Numbered from the stretch's first letter, positions 43,897 to 52,640 are shown. The stretch is DNA of 64,000 bases from Roseateles_B sp051857535 (GCF_051857535.1 NZ_JBPZGY010000008.1:124001-188000); one strand, 5' to 3'. Made by a program: numbers and translations. The notes: generated by a model from the sequence alone, not told the origin.

Positions 43897-44313
43897 TCAG
43901 GAGAAGCGCCCGCGGAAGGCCCTGCGGCGCTGCTCGCGGCGGGACTTGCGCTCGAAGACATCGCAGGCATCGCAGCAGTCGCAGGTGTCGCCCAGGTCAC
44001 AGGCATCACCGCCACCTGCGCCGGGCAGGTCGCAGCCGCCGCAGTCGCAGTCGCAGTCGCCGCGCTGCAGGGCCGGCGGACGGTGCTGCGAACGGGGCTG
44101 CGGATGCGCCTGCGCATGCACCGCCGCACAGCGCGCCAGGCGCTCGCGCAGCAGCCACAGCCCCGTCCAGCTGCCCTTCCAGCGGATGGCACGAAAGCCC
44201 AGGCCCGAACAGCCCGCGCCGCCGCAATGCAGGCGGTAGGCACAGCCGTAGCCCTTGCGCGGCGAGAGATGGCGCTGGTAGAGGCGGATCAGGGCCAGCA
44301 GCAGTGGGCGCAT
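43897..44313 (-). CDS. yidD: YidD-like membrane protein insertion factor with Cys-rich tail
   Basis: 138-aa protein. Residues 1-62 match the YidD family (LIRLYQRHLSPRKGYGCAYRLHCGGAGCSGLGFRAI), peripheral membrane proteins that help YidC insert proteins. In canonical YidD a CRFxPTCS motif stands here; this copy has GCAYRLHCGGAGCS, like a divergent subfamily. The last 55 residues are unusual: nine cysteines in 31 residues (C87-C117, in DCDCDCGGC and CDCCDAC), then a basic end with SRREQRRR. Start 44313 is chosen because the YidD domain begins there. No yidC, rnpA or rpmH nearby. Confidence 0.72.
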   Translation of the reverse strand: MRPLLLALIRLYQRHLSPRKGYGCAYRLHCGGAGCSGLGFRAIRWKGSWTGLWLLRERLARCAAVHAQAHPQPRSQHRPPALQRGDCDCDCGGCDLPGAGGGDACDLGDTCDCCDACDVFERKSRREQRRRAFRGRFS

Positions 44314-44317
44314 GGGC

Positions 44318-44449
44318 TCAACCGTGCACGAAGACATCGAGGGCACCGTGCAGATCGACGGCGGTGCCCTTGAGCCCCCGGAGGCCAGGCAGCCGCAGGC
44401 TCAGGGCATCGAGTGAGCCAAAGGGCTGGAGCGATGGGATCTGCAGCAT
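44318..44449 (-). CDS. Possible 43-aa peptide upstream of yidD
   Basis: A short open frame from ATG 44449 to TGA 44318 lies between the LysE and YidD genes; it reads MLQIPSLQPFGSLD at the start and ends LHGALDVFVHG. It fills the gap exactly, ending four bases before the yidD start, which is why it is listed, but no Shine-Dalgarno is visible and no family is recognised. It may not be translated. Confidence 0.3.
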   Translation of the reverse strand: MLQIPSLQPFGSLDALSLRLPGLRGLKGTAVDLHGALDVFVHG

Positions 44450-44459
44450 GGGCAGAGGA

Positions 44460-45089
44460 TCAGCGCTGGACGGTGGCCAGGCGCAGGGCCAGGCCGGCGA
44501 ACACCAGCGCCGCGCAGCGGTTGAGCCCGCGCTGCAGGCCCGGCGAACGGCGCAGACGCTCGCCCAGCAGGCCGGCGGCCCAGGCGATGCTGCCGAAGGC
44601 GATCAGGGTCGCCAGGATGAAGACGGCGCCCAGCACCGCCAGCTGCAGGGCCACGGGGCCGCGCTCGGCGGCCACGAACTGCGGCAGCAGGGCGAAGAAG
44701 AAGAGCAGCACCTTGGGATTGCTGAGGTTCATCACGATGCCGCGCCGGTACAGCGCCGACAAGGCTTGCGCGGGGGCCTGCGCCGCACCCGGCAGCGCGG
44801 CGGCGGGTGCCCGCCAGGCGCCCCAGGCCAGGTAGAGCAGGTAGGCCGCGCCGGCCGCCTTCATCAGCGTGAAGGCCAGGGGCGAGGCCGCCAGCAGCGC
44901 CGCCAGGCCCAGGGCCACGGCCGCCGTGTGCACCACGATGCCCGTGCACAGGCCCAGCACCACGACCAGGCCGGCCCGCCGGCCCTGAGTGGCGGACTGC
45001 ATCAGCACGAAGAGGTTGTCAGGCCCGGGCGTGAAACCCAGGACCAGGGCGGTGGCCAGGAAGGCCAGCAGGGTGTCGAAGGAGGGCAT
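44460..45089 (-). CDS. LysE-family amino acid exporter
   Basis: 209-aa inner-membrane translocator of the LysE/RhtB family with about six helices. The N-terminal motif GFTPGPDNLFVLMQSATQGRRAG and NLSNPKVLLFFFALLPQF are characteristic. It probably exports amino acids or similar small molecules. Starts at ATG 45089, 12 bp from the GNAT gene end, so both are likely co-transcribed. Confidence 0.88.
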   Translation of the reverse strand: MPSFDTLLAFLATALVLGFTPGPDNLFVLMQSATQGRRAGLVVVLGLCTGIVVHTAAVALGLAALLAASPLAFTLMKAAGAAYLLYLAWGAWRAPAAALPGAAQAPAQALSALYRRGIVMNLSNPKVLLFFFALLPQFVAAERGPVALQLAVLGAVFILATLIAFGSIAWAAGLLGERLRRSPGLQRGLNRCAALVFAGLALRLATVQR

Positions 45090-45101
45090 GGACGGCAGAG
45101 C

Positions 45102-45602
45102 TCAGCGCGCAAGGCCGGCATCATCGCACTCCGCTCGGCCGGGATGGCGCATGGGCTGGAAGGCTACGCCGTGGACCTGCTGCACCGGGCCTTCGGCGAC
45201 AAAGCCAAAGCGCGCGTAGACCGGCATCGCGGGCAGCGAGGCATTGACGGTGAAGGGCCCGCGGTGCCCGGCCTGGCTTGCCCCGTCCTGGAGGACCTGC
45301 CACAGGCGCCGGGACAGGCCCTGGCCTTGCCAGGCCGGCGCCACGAACAGGTGGAAGAGATGGCTGGTGTCACGGCTGGCGATGAAGCCGGCCAGCGCGC
45401 CGCCGTCGGCCTCCAGCAGCCAGAAGCGGAAGCGGGGGTCGGCCAGGTAGCCGGCCTCGGCGGACGCGGACACGGAGGCCAGGAAGGGCTCGGTGCCCGC
45501 ACCGTCAGGCGATAGAAAGAAGGCCGGCGCGAGTTCGACAATGAGGGCGCTGATGGCGGCCGCATCGCCCGCCTGGCCGGTGCGCAGCAGGAGGGTCGTC
45601 AT
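45102..45602 (-). CDS. GNAT-family N-acetyltransferase
   Basis: 166-aa acetyltransferase with the acetyl-CoA loop LFVAPAWQGQGLSRRLWQVL and the C-terminal MPVYARFGFVAEGPVQQVHG. It lies directly before the LysE exporter gene, with which it may work on the same amino compound. Substrate unknown. Confidence 0.78.
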   Translation of the reverse strand: MTTLLLRTGQAGDAAAISALIVELAPAFFLSPDGAGTEPFLASVSASAEAGYLADPRFRFWLLEADGGALAGFIASRDTSHLFHLFVAPAWQGQGLSRRLWQVLQDGASQAGHRGPFTVNASLPAMPVYARFGFVAEGPVQQVHGVAFQPMRHPGRAECDDAGLAR

Positions 45603-45661
45603 GGCTGCCAGCTTGCCAGAGTCCAGCCGCCCGCCCGCATGCCTAGGGTCACGTCAGGCGT

Positions 45662-45686
45662 AAAAAAGGGCTGCCGAAGCAGCCCT
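45662..45686 (-). terminator. Intrinsic terminator of the M13 peptidase gene
   Basis: Read on the minus strand: 8-bp stem (AGGGCTGC-TTCG-GCAGCCCT, 45686-45667) followed by TTTTTT (45667-45662). It lies 21 bases after the peptidase stop codon. The UUCG tetraloop and T-run make it the clearest terminator in the window. Confidence 0.92.
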
Positions 45687-45706
45687 CTCCTCGCCTCAGG
45701 TCCGGC

Positions 45707-47797
45707 TTACCAGACCTTGCAGCGCTCCGCGGCCGGCTTGACCATGGCCTGGCCCGGCTTGCAGGCGAAGGCCTTCTCGAACTCGGGCATGTTCACCGCC
45801 ACGCCGTTGATGCGGTAGCGGCCCGGCGAGTGCGGGTCGGTGGCGGCATGCACACGGGCGGCCTCGGGCCGGGTGTCGCTGCAGTCCCACTGGGCGAAGC
45901 CCACGAAGAAGCGCTGCTCCGGCGTCAGGCCGTCGACCGTGGGCAGCTGCTTGCCCGCGATCTGGGTCTGCCAGGCGGCCCAGGCCAGGACCAGGCCGCC
46001 GAGGTCGGCCAGGTCTTCGCCCAGGGTCAGCTTGCTGTTGATCTTGATGTCGTCGATGACCTTGTACTGGGCGTACTGCTTGGAGACGCAGGCGGCGCGC
46101 TGCTCGAAGGCCTTGGCGTCCTTCTTGGTCCACCAGTCCTTGAGGTTGCCCTTGGCGTCGAACTGCCGGCCTTCGTCATCGAAGCCGTGGACCAGCTCGT
46201 GGCCGATGGTGCCGCCGGTGTTGCCGTAGTTGGGCGCATCGTCCATGCGGGCGTCATACAGCGGGGGCTGCAGCACGCCGGCGGGGAAGTTGATGTCGTT
46301 CATCTGGGCGTTGTAGTAGGCGTTCACCGTCTGCGGCGTCATGCCCCACTCGCCACGGTCCAGGGGCTGGCCGATCTTGCCCAGATCGCGGCGGCGCTCG
46401 AAGGCCTGGCCGCGCATCACATTGCCCACGAAGTCCTCGCGCAGCACCGCATAGCGGCCGTAGTCACGCCACTGGTCGGGGTAGCCGACCTTGTTGACGA
46501 TGCTGTGCAGCTTCTCCATGGCGCGCTGCTTGGTCTCTTCGCTCATCCAGGGCAGGGCCTGGATGGCCTTGCCCATCTCGGCCTCGATTTGCTCCGTCAT
46601 GCGGATGGTGGCGGCCTTGAGCTCGGGGCTGAAGTTGCGGGCCACGAATTCCTGGCCCAGGGCCTCGCCCAGTTGACCGTCGACCAGGGTCACGCACTGC
46701 TTCCAGCGCGCCTGCTGCTTGGGCACACCGCGCAGGGTCTTGGAGAAGAAGTCGAAGTTCGCGTCGACGAAGTCCGGGCCCAGGTAGGGCGCCATGCTGC
46801 TGGCCAACTGCCAGCGCAGCATCGTGCGGATGTCGGCCACCGGCAGGCGCTTCCACTGCTGGCCCAGGGCCTTGTAGAAGGCGGGCTCGGTGACGTTGAA
46901 CTCCTGCTGCGGGGCCAGGTCTTGCGCGCTCTGGTAGGCAGCGAAGTCGAAGTCGGGGATCAGTGCCTGCAGCTGCTTGTCCGTGTAGCGGTGGAAGCTC
47001 TTGTAGGGGTCGCGCTTGTCGACCACGCTCAGCGAGGCCCGCGCCAGCGCGGTCTCGACCGCCAGCACCAGGCGCGCGTTGGCCGCGGCCTTGGGCGCGG
47101 CGTCGCCCAGCAGCTCGAAGACGCGGGCCACATGGGCCTGGAACTTGGCGCGCAGCTCGCGGCTCTTGGCATCGGTCTTGAGGTAGTAGTCGCGCTCGGG
47201 CAGGCTCAGGCCGCCCGTGGCCGCGAAAGCGATCTGGCGCGTGCTGTCCGCGAAGTCCTGGCCGGAGCCGAAGCTGAAGAAGAGGCGGTTGTTGTGGGTG
47301 TTCTGGTGCAGGGCGGCCAGCACGAAGGGCAGCTCGGACTTGTCCTTCAGGCCTTCGATGCGGCGCATCAGCGGCTTGAGCGCGGCCAGGCCGTTCTTCG
47401 CGACGGCGGCCTCGTCCATGCAGGCGGCGAAGTAGTCGCCGATCTTGGTCTGGGACTCGCTGCGGGTCTCGCCGGGCGCTGCGGGCTGGGCCAGCTTCTC
47501 CAGGATGCCCCAGAGGTAGCGCTGGTTGTCATTGGCCGCCTTGGCATAGACGGACCAGCGGGCCTGGTCGTCCGGGATGGGGTTGTTCTTGTTCCAGCCG
47601 CCGCAGGCGTACTGGTAGAGGTCCTCGCAGGGATCCACCGTGCGGTCCATGGCCGAGAGGTCCAGGCTGGGCGTGTAGGGCAGGCTCTGCAGCGGCTGTT
47701 CGGCGGGCTTGGCGTCCTGCGCATGGGCGAGGCTGGCCAGGGCGAGGGCGGTGCCCAGGGCGCTGAGGCGCCAGGCGGTCTTGCGGGCAGTCTTCAT
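45707..47797 (-). CDS. M13-family zinc metallopeptidase (PepO/neprilysin-like)
   Basis: 696-aa exported oligopeptidase. Signal peptide (residues 1-23, cleavage AHA-Q). Zinc motif HELVH is H533-H537 (GGTIGHELVHGFDDEG), the third ligand is E594 in GEDLADLGG (D598 supports it), and NAYYNAQMNDINFPAG binds substrate. An N-terminal M13 domain starts with DPCEDLYQYACGGW. Degrades small peptides in the periplasm. Start at 47797; terminator follows at the 3' side. Divergent from amiD with 125 bp between. Confidence 0.93.
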   Translation of the reverse strand: MKTARKTAWRLSALGTALALASLAHAQDAKPAEQPLQSLPYTPSLDLSAMDRTVDPCEDLYQYACGGWNKNNPIPDDQARWSVYAKAANDNQRYLWGILEKLAQPAAPGETRSESQTKIGDYFAACMDEAAVAKNGLAALKPLMRRIEGLKDKSELPFVLAALHQNTHNNRLFFSFGSGQDFADSTRQIAFAATGGLSLPERDYYLKTDAKSRELRAKFQAHVARVFELLGDAAPKAAANARLVLAVETALARASLSVVDKRDPYKSFHRYTDKQLQALIPDFDFAAYQSAQDLAPQQEFNVTEPAFYKALGQQWKRLPVADIRTMLRWQLASSMAPYLGPDFVDANFDFFSKTLRGVPKQQARWKQCVTLVDGQLGEALGQEFVARNFSPELKAATIRMTEQIEAEMGKAIQALPWMSEETKQRAMEKLHSIVNKVGYPDQWRDYGRYAVLREDFVGNVMRGQAFERRRDLGKIGQPLDRGEWGMTPQTVNAYYNAQMNDINFPAGVLQPPLYDARMDDAPNYGNTGGTIGHELVHGFDDEGRQFDAKGNLKDWWTKKDAKAFEQRAACVSKQYAQYKVIDDIKINSKLTLGEDLADLGGLVLAWAAWQTQIAGKQLPTVDGLTPEQRFFVGFAQWDCSDTRPEAARVHAATDPHSPGRYRINGVAVNMPEFEKAFACKPGQAMVKPAAERCKVW

Positions 47798-47922
47798 GGT
47801 CTGGAAAGCGTGTCTTCGTGAAGGCCCGCATTGTGGCGCCAGGACCCGCTCCCTGCCGCTCGTCAGGGCCCCGTCGGGGATCGGGCCTTTCCCCAATGCA
47901 CAAGCTGCAACAATGCGGGCCG

Positions 47923-48789
47923 ATGAGTGCCGCCCACTTCACCCGCTTCACCCACGCCACCCGTTCCCTGCCCCTGCTGGCCTGCCTGCTGCTGGGCGCA
48001 TGCGCCACCGGCCCGCGCGGCCTGCAGATCGACGACAGCTTCCCCTCCAGCAACCAGGACAGCCGCGCCCAGCTGCTGATCCTGCACTACACGGTGGGCA
48101 ATTTCGAGAGCGCGCTCAAGACCCTCACCCAGCCCAATCCCGGCGGCGGCGAGGTCTCGGCCCACTACCTGGTGCGCGACGAACCCGTGCGCACCTACCG
48201 CCTGGTGGACGAGTCCCGCCGCGCCTGGCATGCAGGCCTGAGCCGCTGGAAGAGCTGGGGCAATGTCAACGCGGCCTCCATCGGCATCGAGATCGTCAAC
48301 CCCGGCCGCGTGGACACCCCCGACGGCCCGCGCTACGCCCCCTACCCGCAGGCCCAGATCGACGAGGTGATCCGCCTGTGCCAGGACATCGTCGCCCGCC
48401 ACCGCATCCGCCCCGACCGCATCCTGGGGCACAGCGATGTGCAGCCGCTGAGCAAGCAGGACCCCGGCCCCGCCTTCCCATGGAAGCAGCTGTGGGCCGC
48501 CGGCCTCATCCCCTGGCCGGACGAGGCCCTGGCGGCCAGCCTGCGACCGCAGTACGAGCAGGCCCTGCCCGAGGCCGCCTGGTTCCAGCAGAAGCTGGCC
48601 CAGCACGGCTTCGGCCTCGCGCAGAGCGGCCTCTGGGACATCGAGACCCGCAAGGTGCTGGCCGCCTTCCAGATGAAGTACCGCCCCGATCGCCACGACG
48701 GCGAGGCCGATGCCGAGACCGCCGCCCTGCTGGACGTCGTCACCCGCCGCGACGGCCTGCGCATGAAGGACGGCAGCCTGCCGCGCTGA
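47923..48789 (+). CDS. amiD: N-acetylmuramoyl-L-alanine amidase (AmiD-like lipoprotein)
   Basis: 288-aa outer-membrane-type lipoprotein with lipobox LLLGACATG (C27) that cleaves the amide bond between MurNAc and the stem peptide. The Amidase_2 domain has zinc ligands H55 (LILHYTVG), H170 (ILGHSDVQP) and D180 (KQDPGPAFPW), with E123 and K178 as catalytic residues, followed by a peptidoglycan-binding-like C-terminal part (ETRKVLAAFQMKYRPD). AACAAT promoter-like element at 47909. First gene of the murein-peptide block. Confidence 0.92.
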   Translation: MSAAHFTRFTHATRSLPLLACLLLGACATGPRGLQIDDSFPSSNQDSRAQLLILHYTVGNFESALKTLTQPNPGGGEVSAHYLVRDEPVRTYRLVDESRRAWHAGLSRWKSWGNVNAASIGIEIVNPGRVDTPDGPRYAPYPQAQIDEVIRLCQDIVARHRIRPDRILGHSDVQPLSKQDPGPAFPWKQLWAAGLIPWPDEALAASLRPQYEQALPEAAWFQQKLAQHGFGLAQSGLWDIETRKVLAAFQMKYRPDRHDGEADAETAALLDVVTRRDGLRMKDGSLPR

Positions 48790-48798
48790 AGCCTGCCC

Positions 48799-49803
48799 AT
48801 GCCTGCCCTGCTGCGCCGCCTGCTGACCCTGCTGCCCACCCTGCTGGGCGTGAGCCTGGTCTCCTTCGGCCTGATCCGCCTCGTGCCGGGCGATCCGGTG
48901 GAGGTGATGATGGGCGAGCGCGCCCTGGACGCGGCCACGCATGCCCAGCTGCTGCACCAGCTGGGGCTGGACGCGCCCTGGCCCGTGCAGTACGGCCGCT
49001 ACCTGCTGCAGCTGCTGCAGGGCGACCTCGGGCGAAGCCTGGTCAGCCACGAGCCGGTGGCGCAGGAGTTCCTGGCCCTCTTCCCCGCCACGGTGGAGCT
49101 GGCCGCGGCCGCCCTGCTGCTGGCCCTGGTGCTGGGCCTGGCCCTGGGCCTGGCGGCCAGCCTCAGGCGCGGCTCCTGGCTGGACCAGGGGGTGATGGGG
49201 CTGGCCACGCTGGGCTACTCCATGCCGGTGTTCTGGTGGGGCCTGATCCTCATCATGACCTTCTCCGTGGGCCTGGCCTGGACGCCGGTGACGGGGCGCA
49301 TCGCCGTCGAGTACGAGGTCGCCCGCGTGACGGGCTTCATGCTCATCGACGCCGCCCTGCACCCCGAGCCCGGCGCCTGGCGCTCGGCCCTGCTTCACCT
49401 GCTGCTGCCGGCCCTGGTGCTGGGCACCTCCAGCACCGCGGTGATCGCCCGCATGACGCGCTCCAGCATGCTGGAGGTGCTGCAGGAGGACTACATCCGC
49501 ACCGCTCGCGCCAAGGGCCTCTCCACGGCCCGCGTGGTGCTGGGCCATGCCCTGCGCAATGCCCTGGTGCCGGTGCTGACCGTGGTGGGCCTGCAGACCG
49601 GCAGCCTGCTGGCCGGCGCGGTGCTCACCGAGACCATCTTCTCCTGGCCCGGCGTGGGCAAATGGCTGATCGACGCCATCGGCCGGCGGGACTACCCCGT
49701 GGTGCAGGCAGGCATCCTGATCTCCGCCCTGACCTTCATGGCGGTGAACCTGGCGGTGGACCTGCTCTACGGCGTCGTCAACCCGCGGATGCGTGCGCGC
49801 TGA
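48799..49803 (+). CDS. dppB: DppB-type ABC transporter permease
   Basis: 334-aa permease of the peptide-type importer with the first-helix motif LLTLLPTLLGVSLVSFGLIRLVPGDPVEVMMG, LGRSLVSHEPV and EAA loop EEDYIRTARAKGLSTARVVLGHALRNALVP. Nine bases after amiD, so probably the peptides released by AmiD are imported. The gene continues into a DppC gene four bases downstream. No ATPase gene follows. Confidence 0.92.
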   Translation: MPALLRRLLTLLPTLLGVSLVSFGLIRLVPGDPVEVMMGERALDAATHAQLLHQLGLDAPWPVQYGRYLLQLLQGDLGRSLVSHEPVAQEFLALFPATVELAAAALLLALVLGLALGLAASLRRGSWLDQGVMGLATLGYSMPVFWWGLILIMTFSVGLAWTPVTGRIAVEYEVARVTGFMLIDAALHPEPGAWRSALLHLLLPALVLGTSSTAVIARMTRSSMLEVLQEDYIRTARAKGLSTARVVLGHALRNALVPVLTVVGLQTGSLLAGAVLTETIFSWPGVGKWLIDAIGRRDYPVVQAGILISALTFMAVNLAVDLLYGVVNPRMRAR

Positions 49804-49807
49804 AGCC

Positions 49808-50719
49808 ATGATCCAGGCCTCCCCCACTCAAGACCTGACCCCACGCCCACCGCGGGGCCGCAGCCCCGCACGCGCGGCCTGGGACCGCTTTGCCGCCCAG
49901 CGCGGGGCCCTGGCGGCGCTGATCGTGTTCGGCCTGGTGGCCCTGGCCGCGCTGCTGGCGCCCTGGCTTTCGCCGCACGACCCCCTGCAGCAGTACCGCG
50001 ACCACCTGCTGCAGCCGCCGCTGTGGATGGACGGCGGCCTGGCCCGCTTCCCGCTGGGCACCGACGAGCTGGGCCGCGACCTGCTCTCGCGCCTGCTGCA
50101 CGGCGCGCGGGTCTCGCTGGGCCTGGGCCTGGCCTCGGTGGTGCTCGCGCTGGTGCCGGGCATCGTGCTGGGCCTGCTGGCGGCCTTCCATGAGCGCTGG
50201 CTCTCGCCCCTGGTGATGCGCAGCATGGACGTGCTCCTGGCGCTGCCGGGTCTGCTGCTGGCCATCTGCGTGATCACCATCCTGGGCCCGGGCCTGATGA
50301 ACACCGTGATCGCCATCGCCATCGGCGCCCTGCCGGGCAGCACGCGCCTGGCGCGGGCCGCCGCGCTGGCCGAGAAGTCGCGGGACTATGTGCAGGCGGC
50401 CCGCGCCGCCGGGGCCTCGTCCTGGCACCTGATGTTCCGCACCGTGCTGCCCAACTGCGCGGCGCCGCTGATCGTGCAGGCCACGCTGGCCTTCTCCTCG
50501 GCCATCCTGGAGGCCGCCGGCCTGGGCTTCCTGGGCCTGGGGGTGCAGGCACCCACGCCCGAGTGGGGCGGCATGCTGGCCACCGCGCGCGACGCCCTGC
50601 AGCGCGCACCCTGGGTGCTGAGCCTGCCAGGCCTGGCCATCCTACTGACAGTGCTGAGCGTCAACCTCGTCGGCGACGGCCTGCGGGACGCGCTGGACCC
50701 CAAGCTGCGACGCGGCTGA
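49808..50719 (+). CDS. dppC: DppC-type ABC transporter permease
   Basis: 303-aa second permease with WLSPHDPLQQYRDHLLQPP, LGTDELGRDLLSRLLHGARVSLGLGL and EAA loop DYVQAARAAGASSWHLMFRTVLPN. Start 49808 (MIQASPTQDLTPRP) chosen since it follows the dppB stop by four bases; its codons 8-11 hold an exact copy of the recurring 12-mer (49830-49841). It completes the permease pair; a DppA-like gene lies 3 kb downstream. Confidence 0.9.
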   Translation: MIQASPTQDLTPRPPRGRSPARAAWDRFAAQRGALAALIVFGLVALAALLAPWLSPHDPLQQYRDHLLQPPLWMDGGLARFPLGTDELGRDLLSRLLHGARVSLGLGLASVVLALVPGIVLGLLAAFHERWLSPLVMRSMDVLLALPGLLLAICVITILGPGLMNTVIAIAIGALPGSTRLARAAALAEKSRDYVQAARAAGASSWHLMFRTVLPNCAAPLIVQATLAFSSAILEAAGLGFLGLGVQAPTPEWGGMLATARDALQRAPWVLSLPGLAILLTVLSVNLVGDGLRDALDPKLRRG

Positions 50720-50809
50720 GCCCGGCCTCCTGCCTCGGCGCATGCACGAGGTGACGCAGGCACCGACTTCGGTCAAGATGGCCCCGCCCTCCCCTCTCCT
50801 GCCAACGCC

Positions 50810-51739
50810 ATGACGCAGTTCGCCTTCCTCAGCCACACCAGCTTCATGAAGCAGCCGCCCGCCGCACCAGGCAGCCGGCCCTTCGGCCTGGCCGGCATCG
50901 CCTGGGACGGCTGCGTGACCAACCGCCCTGGCGCCCGCTTCGGCCCACGCGCCATCCGCGAAGCCAGCCACATGCTGTGCGACGGCATCCACCCCTTCTT
51001 CGACACCACGCCGGACGGGCATCTCCAGGACCACGGCGACCTGCCCCTGCCCAACACCAGCCTGGAGGGCATGCGCGCCGCGATGATGCCGCTGATCGCA
51101 CCGCTGATCGCGCAGCAGCACATGGTCTGGCTTGGCGGGGACCACAGCATCACCCTGCCCCTGCTGCGGGCCTACCGCGCCCAGCTGGGCCGGCCCCTGG
51201 CCTGCCTGCACTTCGACGCCCACTGCGACACCTGGGAAGACCATTTCGGCGAGCCCAGCGGCCATGGCACCTGGGTCTACGAGGCCCTGCAGGAGGGCCT
51301 GGTGATGCCGCAGGGCATGATGCAGCTGGGCATCCGCTCGGCCGGCCAGCGCGAGGCCCGTGACTATGTGCGCGAGCAGGGCGGCCTGATCTACGACGCC
51401 CGCAGCCTGCGCGGCCTGGAGAGCCCGGCCCAGCTGGCCGGCGTGCTGGGCGGTATCCACGAGCGCATGGCGGCCCTGGGCCATCCGCCGGTCTACCTCA
51501 GCCTGGACATCGACTGCCTGGACCCCGCCTTCGCCCCCGGCACCGGCACGCCCGAGCCGGGGGGCATGAGCAGCAACCAGGTGCTGAGCATCCTCGAGGA
51601 ACTGGCCGGCCTGCCCTGGGTGGGCATGGACTGCGTGGAAGTGGCGCCGCCCTACGACCACGCCGAGCTCACCAGCTACGCCGCCGCGCAGTTCGTCTGG
51701 ACCTACCTCTGCGGCCGCCTGGCTCAGGCCGCGCGCTGA
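50810..51739 (+). CDS. Agmatinase/arginase-family ureohydrolase
   Basis: 309-aa binuclear manganese hydrolase of the ureohydrolase family. Metal ligands: H112 (GGDHSITLP), D136/H138/D140 (FDAHCDTW) and D233/D235 (SLDIDCLDPAFAPGTGTPEPGG). It splits urea from agmatine or another guanidino compound in the cytoplasm. speB is the closest name, but guanidinobutyrase is possible. Lies between permease and regulator genes, and overlaps the convergent MBL gene by 16 bp. Confidence 0.85.
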   Translation: MTQFAFLSHTSFMKQPPAAPGSRPFGLAGIAWDGCVTNRPGARFGPRAIREASHMLCDGIHPFFDTTPDGHLQDHGDLPLPNTSLEGMRAAMMPLIAPLIAQQHMVWLGGDHSITLPLLRAYRAQLGRPLACLHFDAHCDTWEDHFGEPSGHGTWVYEALQEGLVMPQGMMQLGIRSAGQREARDYVREQGGLIYDARSLRGLESPAQLAGVLGGIHERMAALGHPPVYLSLDIDCLDPAFAPGTGTPEPGGMSSNQVLSILEELAGLPWVGMDCVEVAPPYDHAELTSYAAAQFVWTYLCGRLAQAAR

Positions 51740-52530
51740 AGGTCAGCCGGGATCTCGTAGCGGCGCGACTCACCGTCCCGCGGCACCCACAGCCGATCGC
51801 CCAGTCCGGCGGCCTCCCGCCGCACGTCCTCGCGGCTCACCGGGCAGTGATCCAGGGCCTCCAGGTGGTTGACCACCAACTGGCCGGCAAACAGCCGCCC
51901 GGCTTCGGCCACCTCGGCCGCGTCCATCAGGATCTCGCCGCCCAGGTCGAAGCGGGCGCCGCCGGCAGGCAGCACGGCGACGTCCGGCCTCAGCACCGAC
52001 AGGCAGTGCCGCACCGGCGCGTGCAGCACGGTATCGCCCGCCACATAGACGCTGGGCTCGCCGGGCATCTCGATCAGGTAGCCCGCGCCATGCGCCATCA
52101 GCCGCCCCACCCAGCCGCGGCCGTGCAGGCAGGGGATGGGCGTAATGCTGCCGCCCAGGAAGGGCTGGCGCTGCAGGCCTGCCAGGGGCTGCGCCTGCAG
52201 GCCGCGGGCCGCCAGCCAGGGGGCGTCGTCCGGCATGCAGACCACGGGCAGGCTGCGCTCGCGCAGATAGCGTCGGCCCGCGCGGTCCAGGTGGTCGAAG
52301 TGGCCCTTCTGGCAATGCGTGATCAACGCATGGGAGGCGCGCTCCAGCGCCGGCCCGGCCGCGTCGGGCAGGGGCACCAGGGGATTGCGCCGCCGCGTGC
52401 CGCCCAGGTAGCGCAGGCTGGGCAGAGTGCCGGCCTCAGCCAGCATGGGGTCCACCAGCAGTGCGATGTCGTGGCCGCCGACGTGAAACTCCAGCAGCAC
52501 GGTGGCATTGCGGATCTGGGTGATGTTCAT
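51724..52530 (-). CDS. MBL-fold metallohydrolase
   Basis: 268-aa metallo-beta-lactamase-fold protein. The zinc motif appears as THCQKGHFDHLD, a variant of THxHxDH with the second His displaced; VAGDTVLHAP and VNHLEALDHC follow. Resembles UlaG/YcbX-like MBL hydrolases with narrow substrates. Start 52530 (MNITQIRNATVLLEF) fits the first strand. Diverges from the AraC regulator, 110 bp apart; that regulator may control it. Confidence 0.78.
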   Translation of the reverse strand: MNITQIRNATVLLEFHVGGHDIALLVDPMLAEAGTLPSLRYLGGTRRRNPLVPLPDAAGPALERASHALITHCQKGHFDHLDRAGRRYLRERSLPVVCMPDDAPWLAARGLQAQPLAGLQRQPFLGGSITPIPCLHGRGWVGRLMAHGAGYLIEMPGEPSVYVAGDTVLHAPVRHCLSVLRPDVAVLPAGGARFDLGGEILMDAAEVAEAGRLFAGQLVVNHLEALDHCPVSREDVRREAAGLGDRLWVPRDGESRRYEIPADLQRAA

Positions 52531-52572
52531 GGCAGGGCTCGCGCAAGGCGCCGGGAGTGGTCGTGGGATGGA

Positions 52573-52601
52573 TTGTTCAAAGCCGGCCTCGGACCCACAA
52601 T
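52573..52601 (+). promoter_or_regulatory. Sigma-70-like promoter of the AraC-type regulator
   Basis: TTGTTC (52573-52578), 17-bp spacer, CACAAT (52596-52601), 39 bp before the start codon at 52641. Both boxes and spacing fit a housekeeping promoter. Lies in the divergent gap to the MBL gene. Confidence 0.55.
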
Positions 52602-52640
52602 GGCGCAATCCGCCAATTTCCTGCCGATTCAAGCCACACC

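Noticed and set aside
45830..47821. 663-codon open frame on the plus strand over the M13 peptidase
   Set aside because: Val/Leu/Gly-rich antisense shadow; the peptidase with HELVH and a clear terminator explains the region.
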